A stretch of DNA of 22,626 nucleotides from S012-113 sp965368405 (GCA_965368405.1 CBDUMS010000060.1:1-22626); one strand, 5' to 3'; shown: positions 7,882 to 16,999, counted from the first letter of the stretch. Notes: generated by a model from the letters alone, not told the origin. Numbers and translations: made by a program.

Positions 7882-9225
7882 TTATCTGCCGGTATAATTA
7901 AAGGGCGTAATGTTCACTAGTTCTTGCTTAATTTCCTCGGACACATTAAGCCCATCGATGAAATCCTTAATCGATTTCTCCGTAATCTTCTGGTTAGTAC
8001 GGGTTAAGGCCTTTAAGGCTTCGTAAGGTTTCGGGTAACCCTCTCGTCGCAATATGTTTTGAATACCTTCAGCAACGACAGCCCAGTTTTCTTCTAAATC
8101 GAAATCGATTGCTGCTTTATTAAGCTCTAGTTTCTCTAAACCTTTTAGAATTGAATTTAGAGCAATAAGGGTGTGTGCAAGCGGTACCCCTATATTTCTT
8201 AGAACGGTAGAATCGGTAAGGTCTCTTTGGAGCCTGGAGATTGGTAATTTTGCTGACAGATATTCAAAGATTGAATTCGCCATGCCCAGATTTCCTTCGG
8301 CATTCTCAAAATCTATAGGGTTTACCTTATGTGGCATTGCCGAAGAACCAACTTCTCCTTCTTTTAACTTCTGCTTAAAGTAACCCATGGAGATATATTG
8401 CCATATATCCCGAGATAAGTCTATTAAAATGGTATTAATCCGTTTAAGGTTATCTAGCAAAGCGGCCAGATAGTCATAATGCTCAATTTGGGTAGTAGGA
8501 AAGGAGCGATGTAATCCTAGGTTATCCTTAACGAAGTTTTTGGCAAAGAGGTGCCAGTCAATATCGGGGTAGGCAACATAATGGCCATTCATATTACCTG
8601 TAGCACCACCAAATTTAGCCCCGAAGGGAATTACATGAGCCATTTCTGTCTGGAGGCGAAGTCGCTCTGCAAATACTTGTACTTCCTTTCCTAAGCGCGT
8701 TGGAGAAGCAGGTTGTCCATGCGTTTTCGCCAGCATTGGCACATCCGACCAAAGGTTTACCCTGTCTTGAAGGGCATTTAGTACCAAGTCGATCTTTGGA
8801 TAAATCACATTTTGAAGTGACTCTTTGATAGACAGCGGTACGGCAGTATTATTTATGTCCTGAGAAGTAAGTCCAAAATGAATGTATTCCAGATGGTCCG
8901 CTAAACCCAAGGTTTCCATCTTCTCTTTGATAAAGTACTCAACGGCCTTTACATCATGGTTGGTAGTCTTCTCAATATCCTTTATTCTTTCTGCATCTGA
9001 ATCAGTAAAGTTCTCATAAATACTTCTTAGGTCTGCGAATTTATTTTCGTCTACAGATGCTAGAGCAGGCAAGGGAATATTGCAAAGTGCGATAAAATAC
9101 TCTACTTCTACTAAGACGCGATATCGAATTAAGCCAAATTCCGAAAAATAGGTAGACAGTGGATTGGTTTGGTTCCGGTACCTTCCGTCTATTGGGGAAA
9201 TAGCATTTAATGAGGTTGTATTCAT
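7882..9225 (-). CDS. purB: Adenylosuccinate lyase
   Basis: This enzyme of the fumarase/aspartase superfamily removes fumarate from SAICAR and from adenylosuccinate in purine synthesis. The 447-aa protein starts at the ATG at 9225 (MNTTSLNAISPIDGRYR). An open frame extends upstream to 9324, but the extra 33 residues are not family-like and would cross the divergent promoter region. Visible motifs are HFGLTSQDINNTA (117-129), THGQPASPTRLGKE with the catalytic-acid histidine (about H169), and the signature loop GSSAMPHKVNP (293-303), with the catalytic serine at S294/S295. Length and motif positions agree closely with the E. coli PurB type (456 aa). It stands alone, divergent from the DUF5916 gene, with a TACTTTTG -7 element 23 bases before the start. 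Confidence 0.96.
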   Translation of the reverse strand: MNTTSLNAISPIDGRYRNQTNPLSTYFSEFGLIRYRVLVEVEYFIALCNIPLPALASVDENKFADLRSIYENFTDSDAERIKDIEKTTNHDVKAVEYFIKEKMETLGLADHLEYIHFGLTSQDINNTAVPLSIKESLQNVIYPKIDLVLNALQDRVNLWSDVPMLAKTHGQPASPTRLGKEVQVFAERLRLQTEMAHVIPFGAKFGGATGNMNGHYVAYPDIDWHLFAKNFVKDNLGLHRSFPTTQIEHYDYLAALLDNLKRINTILIDLSRDIWQYISMGYFKQKLKEGEVGSSAMPHKVNPIDFENAEGNLGMANSIFEYLSAKLPISRLQRDLTDSTVLRNIGVPLAHTLIALNSILKGLEKLELNKAAIDFDLEENWAVVAEGIQNILRREGYPKPYEALKALTRTNQKITEKSIKDFIDGLNVSEEIKQELVNITPFNYTGR

Positions 9226-9247
9226 GATGCTTAAGAAAATTAAGCTG

Positions 9248-9255
9248 CAAAAGTA
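9248..9255 (-). promoter_or_regulatory. -7 promoter element for purB
   Basis: On the minus strand these bases read TACTTTTG, matching TAnnTTTG, and end 23 bases before the purB ATG, giving a leader of about 15-20 bases. No TTTG box is visible at the expected spacing, so the -33 half is weak or absent. Confidence 0.5.
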
Positions 9256-9278
9256 TTGAAATTTGATAAGTGGAACTA

Positions 9279-9305
9279 TTGAAGCTGATGATATTGTTAC
9301 TTTTG
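9279..9305 (+). promoter_or_regulatory. Promoter of the DUF5916 gene
   Basis: TACTTTTG (9298-9305) matches the -7 consensus, with a TTG at 9279-9281 and 16 bases between, slightly short of the usual spacing. The -7 box ends only 10 bases before the chosen ATG at 9316, so the mRNA leader would be a few bases at most. Confidence 0.5.
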
Positions 9306-9315
9306 CCTCTGTTCT

Positions 9316-11556
9316 ATGAGGCAACTAACATTCTGGATTTTTCTATTTTTTACAGCGATTAGTGCTGTGTGTATGGGGCAAAACCCTGTTATCGAATCTA
9401 CGATTTCGATAAATCGCGCAGTAGATAAGATTACCCTCGATGGCCAGCTAGATGAAGAGACATGGGCGAGTGCCGAAGTAGCTAAAGATTTTTATTTGGC
9501 TTTCCCGGTAGACAATGCTTTCCCTACATCTCCTTCTGAGGTAATGATGACTTTTGATGATAATTTTCTTTACTTCGGTGTTGTTTGTCACGATCCTACC
9601 GAAGGCGAGTATATTGTTGAGTCGCTTAAGCGTGACTGGAATTGGCGTACAACTGAAAATATTAGTATCTATATCGATCCCTTCAATGACCGAACCAATG
9701 GTTTTAATTTTAGCCTTTCACCCTATAATGCTCAACGTGAAGGGCTGATAGCCGCGGGCTTTGAAATAAGTGCTGATTGGGATAATAAATGGTATTCGGA
9801 GGTAACAAACTATCCCGATAAATGGGTCGCAGAAATTGCTATTCCATTTAAAACCTTAAGGTATAAAGACAACCTTACCAATTGGAATATTCAGTTTTTG
9901 CGGAATGATGCAAAGAATAACGAACGCTCGGCTTGGACGGCCGTACCTCAGCAGTATAGAACAAATAATTTAGCTTTTGCAGGTAAACTAACTTGGAACG
10001 ACCCACCTCCACCTCCCAAATCTAATATTTCGGTTATTCCCTATGTCCTGGGAGAGGTGGCCAAAGACTACGAAGCTCAAGAAGACTGGGATACCAAAAG
10101 CAAAGTTGGCTTCGATGCAAAAATTGCGGTCTCATCGGCACTAAATCTTGACTTAACCGTAAATCCTGATTTCTCGAACGTGGATGTAGATCAGCAAGTA
10201 GTTAACCTCCAACGCTTTGAGTTGTTTTTTCCTGAAAAACGGCAATTTTTTCTCGAGAACTCCGATTTGTTTACGAAATCTGGCTTTCCTCCTTCACGTC
10301 CATTTTTTAGCAGAAGGATTGGCATTGCAGAAGATACAGCCGGTAACCAGGAGATAGTGCCAATTATATTCGGAGCACGCTTAAGCGGTAAACTCAATAA
10401 GGATTGGCGAATTGGCTTTATGAATCTTCAAACACAGGAACGAAAAAACGTGGTCTTACCCGGCTCAGAGAACCCAAACGACGGATATAACCTGCCGGGC
10501 CAGAACTATACCGCAATGGTACTGCAACGTAAATTATGGGCACGCTCTAATGTAAGCGGCATCTTTATTAATAGGCAAGCAACAAATTTCGATGCGGCTG
10601 ATACTACAAACTCAACATCGGCATTTAATAGAGTTGCGGGGATGGACTTTAACTTTGCTTCTTACGATGATAAGTGGGCGTCAAGCGTCTATGTCCATGC
10701 GTCCTTCGATCCTGTTTCGAAAAAAAATGCCCTTGCTCATGGCGCCTATCTCGGATATCAAACAAGGCACTGGACATTACGATACTATCACAACTTTGTT
10801 GGCGACGGTTATAATGCAGAGCTTGGCTTTGTTCCTCGTAATAATATCTTCAGCATTGGTACTTTCGAATCGAACTACATTATCTATCCGAACAATGAGA
10901 AAATAGTTACAATTAAACCCGGCTTGCAAACAACGTTTTCTCTTATTCCCAATGGTAGGCTTGCAGATATTGAATCAGATATTAATATCGAGTTCTCGTT
11001 CCCTAACACGGCTCAGCTTACCGCTAAGGTGCGTAGAATGTATACCTACCTATTCGATGAGTTCGATCCCACCAGAGAGGATGAAGCTATTCCTCTTCCT
11101 GCAGATACCGATTATACCTGGTACTCTGGCGAACTCTCCTATCGATCAGACTCCAGAAAAGCAGCTAGTTATGAACTTTTGGCTAATTATGGTAGTTTTT
11201 ACAACGGTAAGCGATTAAGTTTTGCATTTAATGGAGGAGTAAGATTCAGGCCCTTTGGTAGTTTGTTTGCATCGATAATTTATAACGACGTTCAACTTCC
11301 TCAGCCCTATAACAGCTCCAGCTTCTGGTTAATTGGACCAAGAGCAGATATTACCTTCACTAATAGCTTATTCCTTACTACTTTTGTGCAGTACAACGAA
11401 CAAGCTGATAATGTCAACATAAACGCACGGTTTCAATGGCGTTTTGCACCAGTTTCGGATTTGTTTATTGTGTACACAGACAACTATTTCCCTACAGACT
11501 TTAATGTTAAAAACAGGGCAATAGTTGCTAAATTATCATATTGGTTAAACTTATAA
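9316..11556 (+). CDS. DUF5916 outer-membrane protein with N-terminal CBM9-like domain
   Basis: This 746-aa protein has a signal peptide (residues 1-21, ending ISAVCMGQ), then a CBM9-like beta-sandwich at about 35-228 (KITLDGQLDEETWASAE; FDDNFLYFGVVCHDP; ISIYIDPFNDRTNGFNFSLS), a proline-rich linker (DPPPPPPK, 229-235), and a long C-terminal part rich in alternating strands that probably forms a membrane beta-barrel. The diagnostic DUF5916 stretch is at about 282-318 (VNPDFSNVDVDQQVVNLQRF, FFPEKRQFFLEN). In Bacteroidota such proteins are common but poorly characterised; carbohydrate or peptide ligands are possible from the CBM9 likeness. It diverges from purB and is followed 10 bases later by the reductase gene, so the two may share an mRNA. 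Family call firm, function unknown. Confidence 0.88.
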   Translation: MRQLTFWIFLFFTAISAVCMGQNPVIESTISINRAVDKITLDGQLDEETWASAEVAKDFYLAFPVDNAFPTSPSEVMMTFDDNFLYFGVVCHDPTEGEYIVESLKRDWNWRTTENISIYIDPFNDRTNGFNFSLSPYNAQREGLIAAGFEISADWDNKWYSEVTNYPDKWVAEIAIPFKTLRYKDNLTNWNIQFLRNDAKNNERSAWTAVPQQYRTNNLAFAGKLTWNDPPPPPKSNISVIPYVLGEVAKDYEAQEDWDTKSKVGFDAKIAVSSALNLDLTVNPDFSNVDVDQQVVNLQRFELFFPEKRQFFLENSDLFTKSGFPPSRPFFSRRIGIAEDTAGNQEIVPIIFGARLSGKLNKDWRIGFMNLQTQERKNVVLPGSENPNDGYNLPGQNYTAMVLQRKLWARSNVSGIFINRQATNFDAADTTNSTSAFNRVAGMDFNFASYDDKWASSVYVHASFDPVSKKNALAHGAYLGYQTRHWTLRYYHNFVGDGYNAELGFVPRNNIFSIGTFESNYIIYPNNEKIVTIKPGLQTTFSLIPNGRLADIESDINIEFSFPNTAQLTAKVRRMYTYLFDEFDPTREDEAIPLPADTDYTWYSGELSYRSDSRKAASYELLANYGSFYNGKRLSFAFNGGVRFRPFGSLFASIIYNDVQLPQPYNSSSFWLIGPRADITFTNSLFLTTFVQYNEQADNVNINARFQWRFAPVSDLFIVYTDNYFPTDFNVKNRAIVAKLSYWLNL

Positions 11557-11566
11557 TAGGGATAAA

Positions 11567-12664
11567 ATGGCATTCAGTTTCTTTAAAAAGAAGAAGTCAC
11601 AAGGGAGTAAAGATCATTACCATAATTTACGCGTAAAAGATGTTATCCAGGAAATCGAGGAGGCTAAAACAATCGTATTCGAGCAACCTGAACCTAAGAT
11701 TGAGTATAAATCAGGCCAGTTTTTAACTTTAATACTAGATATTGATGGAAAAAGTACACGACGGTCTTATTCCATGTGTACTTCGCCGTATTGCGATGAA
11801 GATATAGCCGTAACGGTGAAACGTGTGAAAGGGGGCGTTGTATCGAACTTTATTAACGATACGATCAACGTTGGCGATTACGTCGATGTGATGGAACCCA
11901 TGGGTAATTTCACTACTGAATTTACCTCCGATAATAAAAGACACCTCATTATGTTTGCTGGCGGAAGTGGAATAACGCCCATGATTTCGATAGCAAAATC
12001 TACCTTACAAGTAGAGAAAGAGAGCATTGTTTCATTAATCTATGCCAATAGGGATATTAATTCCATAATTTTTAAAGATACTTTACAACATCTTGAAGAC
12101 ACCTATGAGGGAAGGTTTCATGTTATTCATATTCTGGATAACGCTCCTTTGGAATGGCAAGGTCATTCTGGATTGTTAAATCACGAAATGTTGGTGAAGC
12201 TATTCGAGCGAATTCCAGATTGGGGTATCGATAAATCGACCTATCTCATGTGTGGCCCCGAAGGAATGATGAATAATGTTGAGACTCTGCTGGCTCAACA
12301 GAACATTCCACCAGCCAAAATTTTTAAAGAGAGTTTCGTTGTTGGTACTATTAATAAAAAAGAAGAGACGGTAACGTCAGAAGAAATTGTTGCACGTAAT
12401 GTCACCATTCTATATGACGGTGAGGAGCATATAGTGTCAGTACCACCCGATCAACCTATTCTGGATGCGGCCCTCGATTTGGAGATTGACTTGCCTTTCT
12501 CATGTCAGAGTGGTTTGTGTACGGCATGTCGCGGTAAATGCCTTTCAGGTTCGGTAAAAATGGACGAGGAAGAAGGCTTAAGTCAAGCTGAAAAAGATGC
12601 TGGATACGTGCTTCCTTGCGTTAGCCATCCTTTGACCGATGACGTTAAGATAGAAATAGGTTAG
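11567..12664 (+). CDS. PaaE/Hmp-type NAD(P)H flavin and 2Fe-2S reductase
   Basis: This 365-aa protein has three modules. The FAD-binding barrel (about 20-118) contains RSYSMCTSPY (67-76). The NAD(P)-binding domain (about 125-260) contains AGGSGITPMISIA (131-143) and YLMCGPEGMM (226-235). A C-terminal plant-type ferredoxin domain (about 276-365) has the four cluster cysteines in C313-x4-C318-x2-C321-x29-C351. The order is that of PaaE, the reductase of phenylacetyl-CoA epoxidase, which passes electrons from NAD(P)H through FAD to 2Fe-2S and on to an oxygenase. No paaABCD oxygenase genes occur here, so the partner is unknown and a general ferredoxin-reductase role is possible. It starts 10 bases after the DUF5916 stop. 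Confidence 0.9.
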   Translation: MAFSFFKKKKSQGSKDHYHNLRVKDVIQEIEEAKTIVFEQPEPKIEYKSGQFLTLILDIDGKSTRRSYSMCTSPYCDEDIAVTVKRVKGGVVSNFINDTINVGDYVDVMEPMGNFTTEFTSDNKRHLIMFAGGSGITPMISIAKSTLQVEKESIVSLIYANRDINSIIFKDTLQHLEDTYEGRFHVIHILDNAPLEWQGHSGLLNHEMLVKLFERIPDWGIDKSTYLMCGPEGMMNNVETLLAQQNIPPAKIFKESFVVGTINKKEETVTSEEIVARNVTILYDGEEHIVSVPPDQPILDAALDLEIDLPFSCQSGLCTACRGKCLSGSVKMDEEEGLSQAEKDAGYVLPCVSHPLTDDVKIEIG

Positions 12665-12697
12665 ACCCTTTACTTTTTTTACAGCGTAAATTTAATC

Positions 12698-12716
12698 ATT
12701 GAAAAATACTTTCAAT
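12698..12716. repeat. Inverted repeat before the M3 peptidase gene
   Basis: ATTGAAA (12698-12704) and TTTCAAT (12710-12716) form a perfect 7-bp inverted repeat with a 5-base spacer, ending 10 bases before the peptidase ATG. TACTTTCA at 12707-12714, a poor match to TAnnTTTG, overlaps it. It could be an operator or a leader hairpin; position is the only support. Confidence 0.3.
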
Positions 12717-12726
12717 ACAATATAAT

Positions 12727-14421
12727 ATGGAACGAAGTTTCTTAAGCAATTCATTTAACGTTACCTCCTGGGACGCAGTGAAACCATTTTTTGATAATCT
12801 GCTAGACCGTAAAATTGAGTCGCAGGCCGACTTAGAACAATGGTTTAAAGACCGAAGTGAGCTGGAGGCGGTTCTTTCTGAGGACGGAGCATGGCGATAT
12901 ATTAAGATGACTTGCGATACTACAGATGAAAAACTACGGGAGTCCTTTAATTTTTTCGTTCAGGAGATTCAGCCGAATGTTGCGCCCTACAGTGATAAAT
13001 TAAATAAAAAAGTTGTGGAGTTATCTCCATTAGATCATTTTGTAGATAAGCCTGGCTATAATATTATGATTCGCGAGGTTCGGAAAGATATCGAGATATT
13101 TCGTGAAGAAAACATTGCCCTCTATACCGAGATTCAAACTAAATCGCAGGAATATGGCCAGATTTCAGGAGCTATGACCGTTGATCTTGATGGGAAGGAA
13201 GTGACATTGCAACAGGCAGCAGTTGAACTACAGAAGACCGACAGGGCATGGCGTGAGAAAGTATATCATAAGATTAGCACCCGTCGTCTTGCAGATCGAT
13301 CTAAGCTTGATAAGCTTTTTGACACGTTAATTTCGTTGCGCAATCAAGTTGCTCAAAACGCCGGGTTCAAAAACTTCCGTGACTATATGTTTAAGGCTAT
13401 GGGCAGGTTCGACTACACTCCCGCCGACTGTTATGATTTTCATAATGCAATAGCTGCCGAAGTTGTTCCCATGCTCGATGAATATGCGGCTGAGCGAAAA
13501 GATAAGCTTAATATTAAATCGCTTCGCCCATGGGATAAAGCCGTAGATGAAGAAGGAAGGCCGCCACTTAAAGCCTTTGAAGGGGGTGAGGATCTTCTGA
13601 ATAAATCCATTGAAGTATTCGGCAATATCGACCCCTATCTTGGCCAATGTCTCCAAACTATGAAGGAAATGGGCCGACTCGATCTGGAATCAAGGAAAGG
13701 TAAATCTCCAGGTGGTTATAATTATCCACTTGCGGAATCAGGTGTTCCTTTTATTTTCATGAATGCTACTTCAACTTTACGGGATATGGTTACCTTAATG
13801 CATGAAGGCGGTCATGCAGTTCACGCCTTCCTATGCGATAGCTTATCGCTTAATGAATTTAAGAACACGCCTTCGGAAGTTGCCGAATTGGCATCTATGG
13901 CAATGGAGTTAATTTCTATGGATGAGTGGCACATCTTCTTTCCCAACCCAGAGGACTTGAAAAGAGCAAAGCGAGAACATTTGGAGCAGATTATAGAAAC
14001 ACTTCCTTGGGTGGCGACTATCGATAAATTTCAGCATTGGATTTACGAGAACGCAGACCACAGTTCGAACGACCGTCTCGAGCAATGGCAAAAGATTCTA
14101 GGTGAATTTAGTGATACAATAACCGATTGGAGCGACCTTGAACTTAACCGAAGTTATTTATGGCAACGACAGCTCCATTTATATGAAGTGCCGTTCTATT
14201 ATATAGAATATGGCATGGCCCAACTTGGTGCCATTGCGGTTTGGAAAAATTACCGACAGGATAAACAAAAAGGTCTGGAAGGGTATATGAATGCTTTAAA
14301 ACTCGGATACACTGCAACCATTCCCGAAATATATGAAGCCGCTGATATTAAGTTTGATTTTACAGAGTCGTATATCAAAGAATTAATTGGCTTTGTTAAA
14401 TCGGAGATGGACAAGATTTAG
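12727..14421 (+). CDS. M3 family zinc oligopeptidase (PepF/oligoendopeptidase F type)
   Basis: This 564-aa cytoplasmic metallopeptidase probably cleaves short peptides. The zinc motif HEGGH is at 359-363 within MVTLMHEGGHAVHAFL: both histidines bind zinc and E360 is the catalytic base. TPSEVAELASMAMEL (381-395) supplies the third ligand, most likely E384. Upstream, SPGGYNYPLAESGVPFIFMN (327-346) is the substrate-cleft strand typical of this subfamily. The remaining sequence is the expected alpha-helical bowl. No signal peptide is present, so it acts in the cytosol, probably recycling peptides. Length is usual for the M3B group (about 560-600 aa). The gene starts 62 bases after the reductase stop with no clear terminator between. 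Confidence 0.92.
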   Translation: MERSFLSNSFNVTSWDAVKPFFDNLLDRKIESQADLEQWFKDRSELEAVLSEDGAWRYIKMTCDTTDEKLRESFNFFVQEIQPNVAPYSDKLNKKVVELSPLDHFVDKPGYNIMIREVRKDIEIFREENIALYTEIQTKSQEYGQISGAMTVDLDGKEVTLQQAAVELQKTDRAWREKVYHKISTRRLADRSKLDKLFDTLISLRNQVAQNAGFKNFRDYMFKAMGRFDYTPADCYDFHNAIAAEVVPMLDEYAAERKDKLNIKSLRPWDKAVDEEGRPPLKAFEGGEDLLNKSIEVFGNIDPYLGQCLQTMKEMGRLDLESRKGKSPGGYNYPLAESGVPFIFMNATSTLRDMVTLMHEGGHAVHAFLCDSLSLNEFKNTPSEVAELASMAMELISMDEWHIFFPNPEDLKRAKREHLEQIIETLPWVATIDKFQHWIYENADHSSNDRLEQWQKILGEFSDTITDWSDLELNRSYLWQRQLHLYEVPFYYIEYGMAQLGAIAVWKNYRQDKQKGLEGYMNALKLGYTATIPEIYEAADIKFDFTESYIKELIGFVKSEMDKI

Positions 14422-14546
14422 CCCACAAAAAAAACTCTATCGTTCACAAAGAATTGGGGTGCTTTCACAAAAAGTCGTCAGAGCGCATCATAGAAATATT
14501 GTAAGTTTCTCAATTTAAGAAACAAACAATTCTAAACCCTAATTCG

Positions 14547-15320
14547 ATGAATAAAAAAGTAATTCTTGTTCTCGCCCTGTTTTTGGGCACTAATTATAGC
14601 TATGCCCAAAATGATCCCTTTGAAGGCAGGCCCAGTACTGCCGGTCCGGATGTAGCTTCTTCAAAAGCAAACGTACCTGTTAAAAAGGAAAGCTTTACCG
14701 ATAAACTGAACCGTTATAAGGCCGAAGGTTTTAAAGTGGCGGTGGTGCTCTATTCTGGCGAAATTGCAACAAAACAAAAAGACCCTGCGGCTACTACAGC
14801 GAATGGAACAATAGGTTTAGAAGGAACTGTGGCAGGTATTAGAAGTGATTTAACGCCATTGGTAGAGGATTTTACGAAATCTATGAATGAAGCTTTTAGT
14901 ACCGATGTTTTTGAAATTGTTGATTTGCAGAATATCCCATACAAGGAAAGTAAGTGGGGAAAAGTAGATGACTGGGGTTCTACCAAATATAAAATGGTAA
15001 TAACCTATAGCGCAAATCCAGTTTATGAGTACAGTTTTTGGATGGATAAATACGAGGGCTACCTTTCGATAGCACTTGGCGTAACCGGAACAGAGTTTGT
15101 CAACGAAAAGAAGGGTGTCAAGATGAAATACCCTATTCGTACAGGTAACCTTGGCGCGTATCAATCGCCTAAGTATACTGTAGAGGCTAACCCCACTATT
15201 ACCACAACGGCGGAGTTACATACCTTGGTGAACCCTCCTTCTGGCGCTGAAATTGCAACAGAGCTAATGAAGTTGCAAGATGAAAAAATTGCTGAATTCA
15301 TCGCTAAGAGAAAGAAATAG
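14547..15320 (+). CDS. Secreted protein, single copy of a domain shared with the next gene
   Basis: This 257-aa protein has a signal peptide (MNKKVILVLALFLGTNYSYAQ) and is not a family I recognise. Nearly all of the mature protein (23-257) matches residues 292-529 of the next gene. Shared blocks are NDPFEGRPST/IDPFEGRSTT, VKKESFTDKLNRYKAEGFKV/VKKESFTDRIKRIKDAGNKV, FSTDVFEIVDLQNIPYKE/FSTDVFEVVDYQKIPYKE, DDWGSTKYKMVI/DDWWSTKYKIVI, GAYQS/GSYKS and a Lys-rich C-terminus. The Trp/Asp-rich core DDWGSTKYK is the best conserved block. The stop TAG directly abuts the next ATG, so the two are co-translated and probably act together in the periplasm or at the surface. An imperfect promoter-like TAAGTTTC (14502-14509) lies 37 bases upstream. 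Function unknown. Confidence 0.8.
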   Translation: MNKKVILVLALFLGTNYSYAQNDPFEGRPSTAGPDVASSKANVPVKKESFTDKLNRYKAEGFKVAVVLYSGEIATKQKDPAATTANGTIGLEGTVAGIRSDLTPLVEDFTKSMNEAFSTDVFEIVDLQNIPYKESKWGKVDDWGSTKYKMVITYSANPVYEYSFWMDKYEGYLSIALGVTGTEFVNEKKGVKMKYPIRTGNLGAYQSPKYTVEANPTITTTAELHTLVNPPSGAEIATELMKLQDEKIAEFIAKRKK

Positions 15321-16910
15321 ATGAGCTGTACTAACCTTAAACGGATGAAAATACCATTTATCCTTGCCGCATTATTGGCACCACTTTCCATCCTGGCTCA
15401 AATACCCAAAGATGAGTATGAGATCATAAAAGGGGAAGATGTGCTTGAATCGAGTTATAATAAATACTTTCCTGGATATTATATAGCGAATGATGGTAGC
15501 CAAACAGATTGCTTGATTCTTTTTGAACCAGCAGATAAAATGAATGAGCAATCATCTAATTTAAGTACGGCTATGTCTGTTGATGGCGAAGTTAAACTTG
15601 TTGATAAACGTAACCTGACTGCCTTTTTTGTTAATGACAGGCTATATCAGCCTATTTCTCTCGATGGTGCCACAAAATGGTGTTATATCAGAACGCAAGG
15701 AGCAATTAGGCTTGTGAATATACCCAGCTATCATGATACCAGAGTAGAAAAGGGAATCGGAGCCTACTATGATGAAGAGAAGCAAACCAATATTGCGTAC
15801 ACCGATACTATCAAACTTTTTTTACCCTACTGGTCAGAAGCACAGGCAATTCAGAAGCTAGACCAAGAAGCAGAAGTAGTGGTTTTTCTTAACAGGAAGA
15901 ACATTTTACCATTTGTAGAGGACTATCCTGAGTTAGCAACAAAAATTGATAATAAAGAAAAGGGATATAAAGCAACCTTATTAAATGCACCAGGTAGTTT
16001 AGATCCTTTTGGAGAGAAGATGTTCAATATTTATAATGAATGGTATGATAAAAATAATCCGGGTGCGATAAAATATCTCCCTACCAAAGCTACTTATCGA
16101 GCACCCCAGCCTGCAGTAGCCGCTGGCAATTTGCCCATGGCGGAAGTTGCCTTGGTAGAAGAAATCTCTAAGGCTAACTTGGCACCGCGAATCGATCCAT
16201 TTGAAGGGAGATCTACAACTGTAGACCCCAGTGTCGCATCTGCCAATCCAGAGGTTGCCGTAAAGAAGGAATCGTTCACAGATCGGATCAAGCGAATAAA
16301 GGATGCCGGCAATAAGGTAGGTATACTAGTTAGAAGCGCCAACTTATTAATCAACCCGAAGCCACTTAGCGAAGGTCTCAATCCGGCGCAGGTAAAGGGG
16401 TCTTATGGTCCCTTAACGGGCTTGGATGCCCTAGCGCAAGCTACTGCAGCTCGGCTAAACGAGTCCTTTAGCACCGATGTTTTCGAAGTCGTGGATTATC
16501 AGAAAATACCCTATAAAGAAGGTAAATATGGTAAATACGACGATTGGTGGTCAACAAAATACAAGATTGTGATACTGTATGACCTTGAACCTTTTTATAA
16601 CGCCTTCTATCGAAAGAATACGTCAACAAACGAACTCGAATATGTAGCGTATGAGCGAGTTATTTCAGAATTAATATTGATGGCGGCCGAAGAAAGTAAG
16701 CCTGACAAATTAAAATACGTAACGGGGTCACCACGGTCAATGGGGTCATATAAGTCGGAGGAGTTTATAGGATCAAAAGAAACTGATTATAATATTATCC
16801 AAGATTTGAAGGCATCGATTAAGCCGCCCGCCGATGTTGAAATAATTAAAGTGCTCATTGAAGAGCAAAAAGAACCCCTTGATAAATTAATTAAAAAGCT
16901 TTCGAAATAG
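15321..16910 (+). CDS. Two-domain secreted protein, C-terminal half paralogous to the previous gene
   Basis: This 529-aa protein starts right after the preceding stop (TAGATG). The in-frame ATG at 15345 gives a cleaner signal peptide (MKIPFILAALLAPLSILAQ) and may be the true start. The N-terminal domain (about 30-255; PGYYIANDGSQTDCLILFEP, ILPFVEDYPELATKI) resembles the strand-rich N-terminal domains of many uncharacterised Bacteroidota secreted proteins. An Ala/Pro linker (258-290) joins it to residues 292-529, which repeat the entire mature domain of the upstream neighbour, including the FSTDVFEVVDYQKIPYKE and DDWWSTKYKIVILY blocks. The pair likely arose by duplication followed by fusion to, or loss of, the N-terminal domain. 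A terminator follows at 16931. No enzymatic motif is visible and no function is claimed. Confidence 0.82.
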   Translation: MSCTNLKRMKIPFILAALLAPLSILAQIPKDEYEIIKGEDVLESSYNKYFPGYYIANDGSQTDCLILFEPADKMNEQSSNLSTAMSVDGEVKLVDKRNLTAFFVNDRLYQPISLDGATKWCYIRTQGAIRLVNIPSYHDTRVEKGIGAYYDEEKQTNIAYTDTIKLFLPYWSEAQAIQKLDQEAEVVVFLNRKNILPFVEDYPELATKIDNKEKGYKATLLNAPGSLDPFGEKMFNIYNEWYDKNNPGAIKYLPTKATYRAPQPAVAAGNLPMAEVALVEEISKANLAPRIDPFEGRSTTVDPSVASANPEVAVKKESFTDRIKRIKDAGNKVGILVRSANLLINPKPLSEGLNPAQVKGSYGPLTGLDALAQATAARLNESFSTDVFEVVDYQKIPYKEGKYGKYDDWWSTKYKIVILYDLEPFYNAFYRKNTSTNELEYVAYERVISELILMAAEESKPDKLKYVTGSPRSMGSYKSEEFIGSKETDYNIIQDLKASIKPPADVEIIKVLIEEQKEPLDKLIKKLSK

Positions 16911-16930
16911 TATCACTAACCTTTACCTGC

Positions 16931-16963
16931 AGAGCCCTATACCTTATAGGGCTCTTCTCTTTT
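16931..16963 (+). terminator. Rho-independent terminator after the paralogue pair
   Basis: AGAGCCCTAT (16931-16940) and ATAGGGCTCT (16946-16955) form a perfect 10-bp stem, extendable by one A-T pair, followed by the T-rich run TCTCTTTT. It begins 21 bases after the stop codon. Confidence 0.88.
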
Positions 16964-16999
16964 GAAGGGTTCTGATATTATGCGCAGCAATACTGTTCC

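Noticed and set aside
9226..9324. Upstream extension of purB to 9324
   Set aside because: The 33 extra residues are unlike the family and cover the divergent promoters; the ATG at 9225 gives the usual PurB N-terminus.
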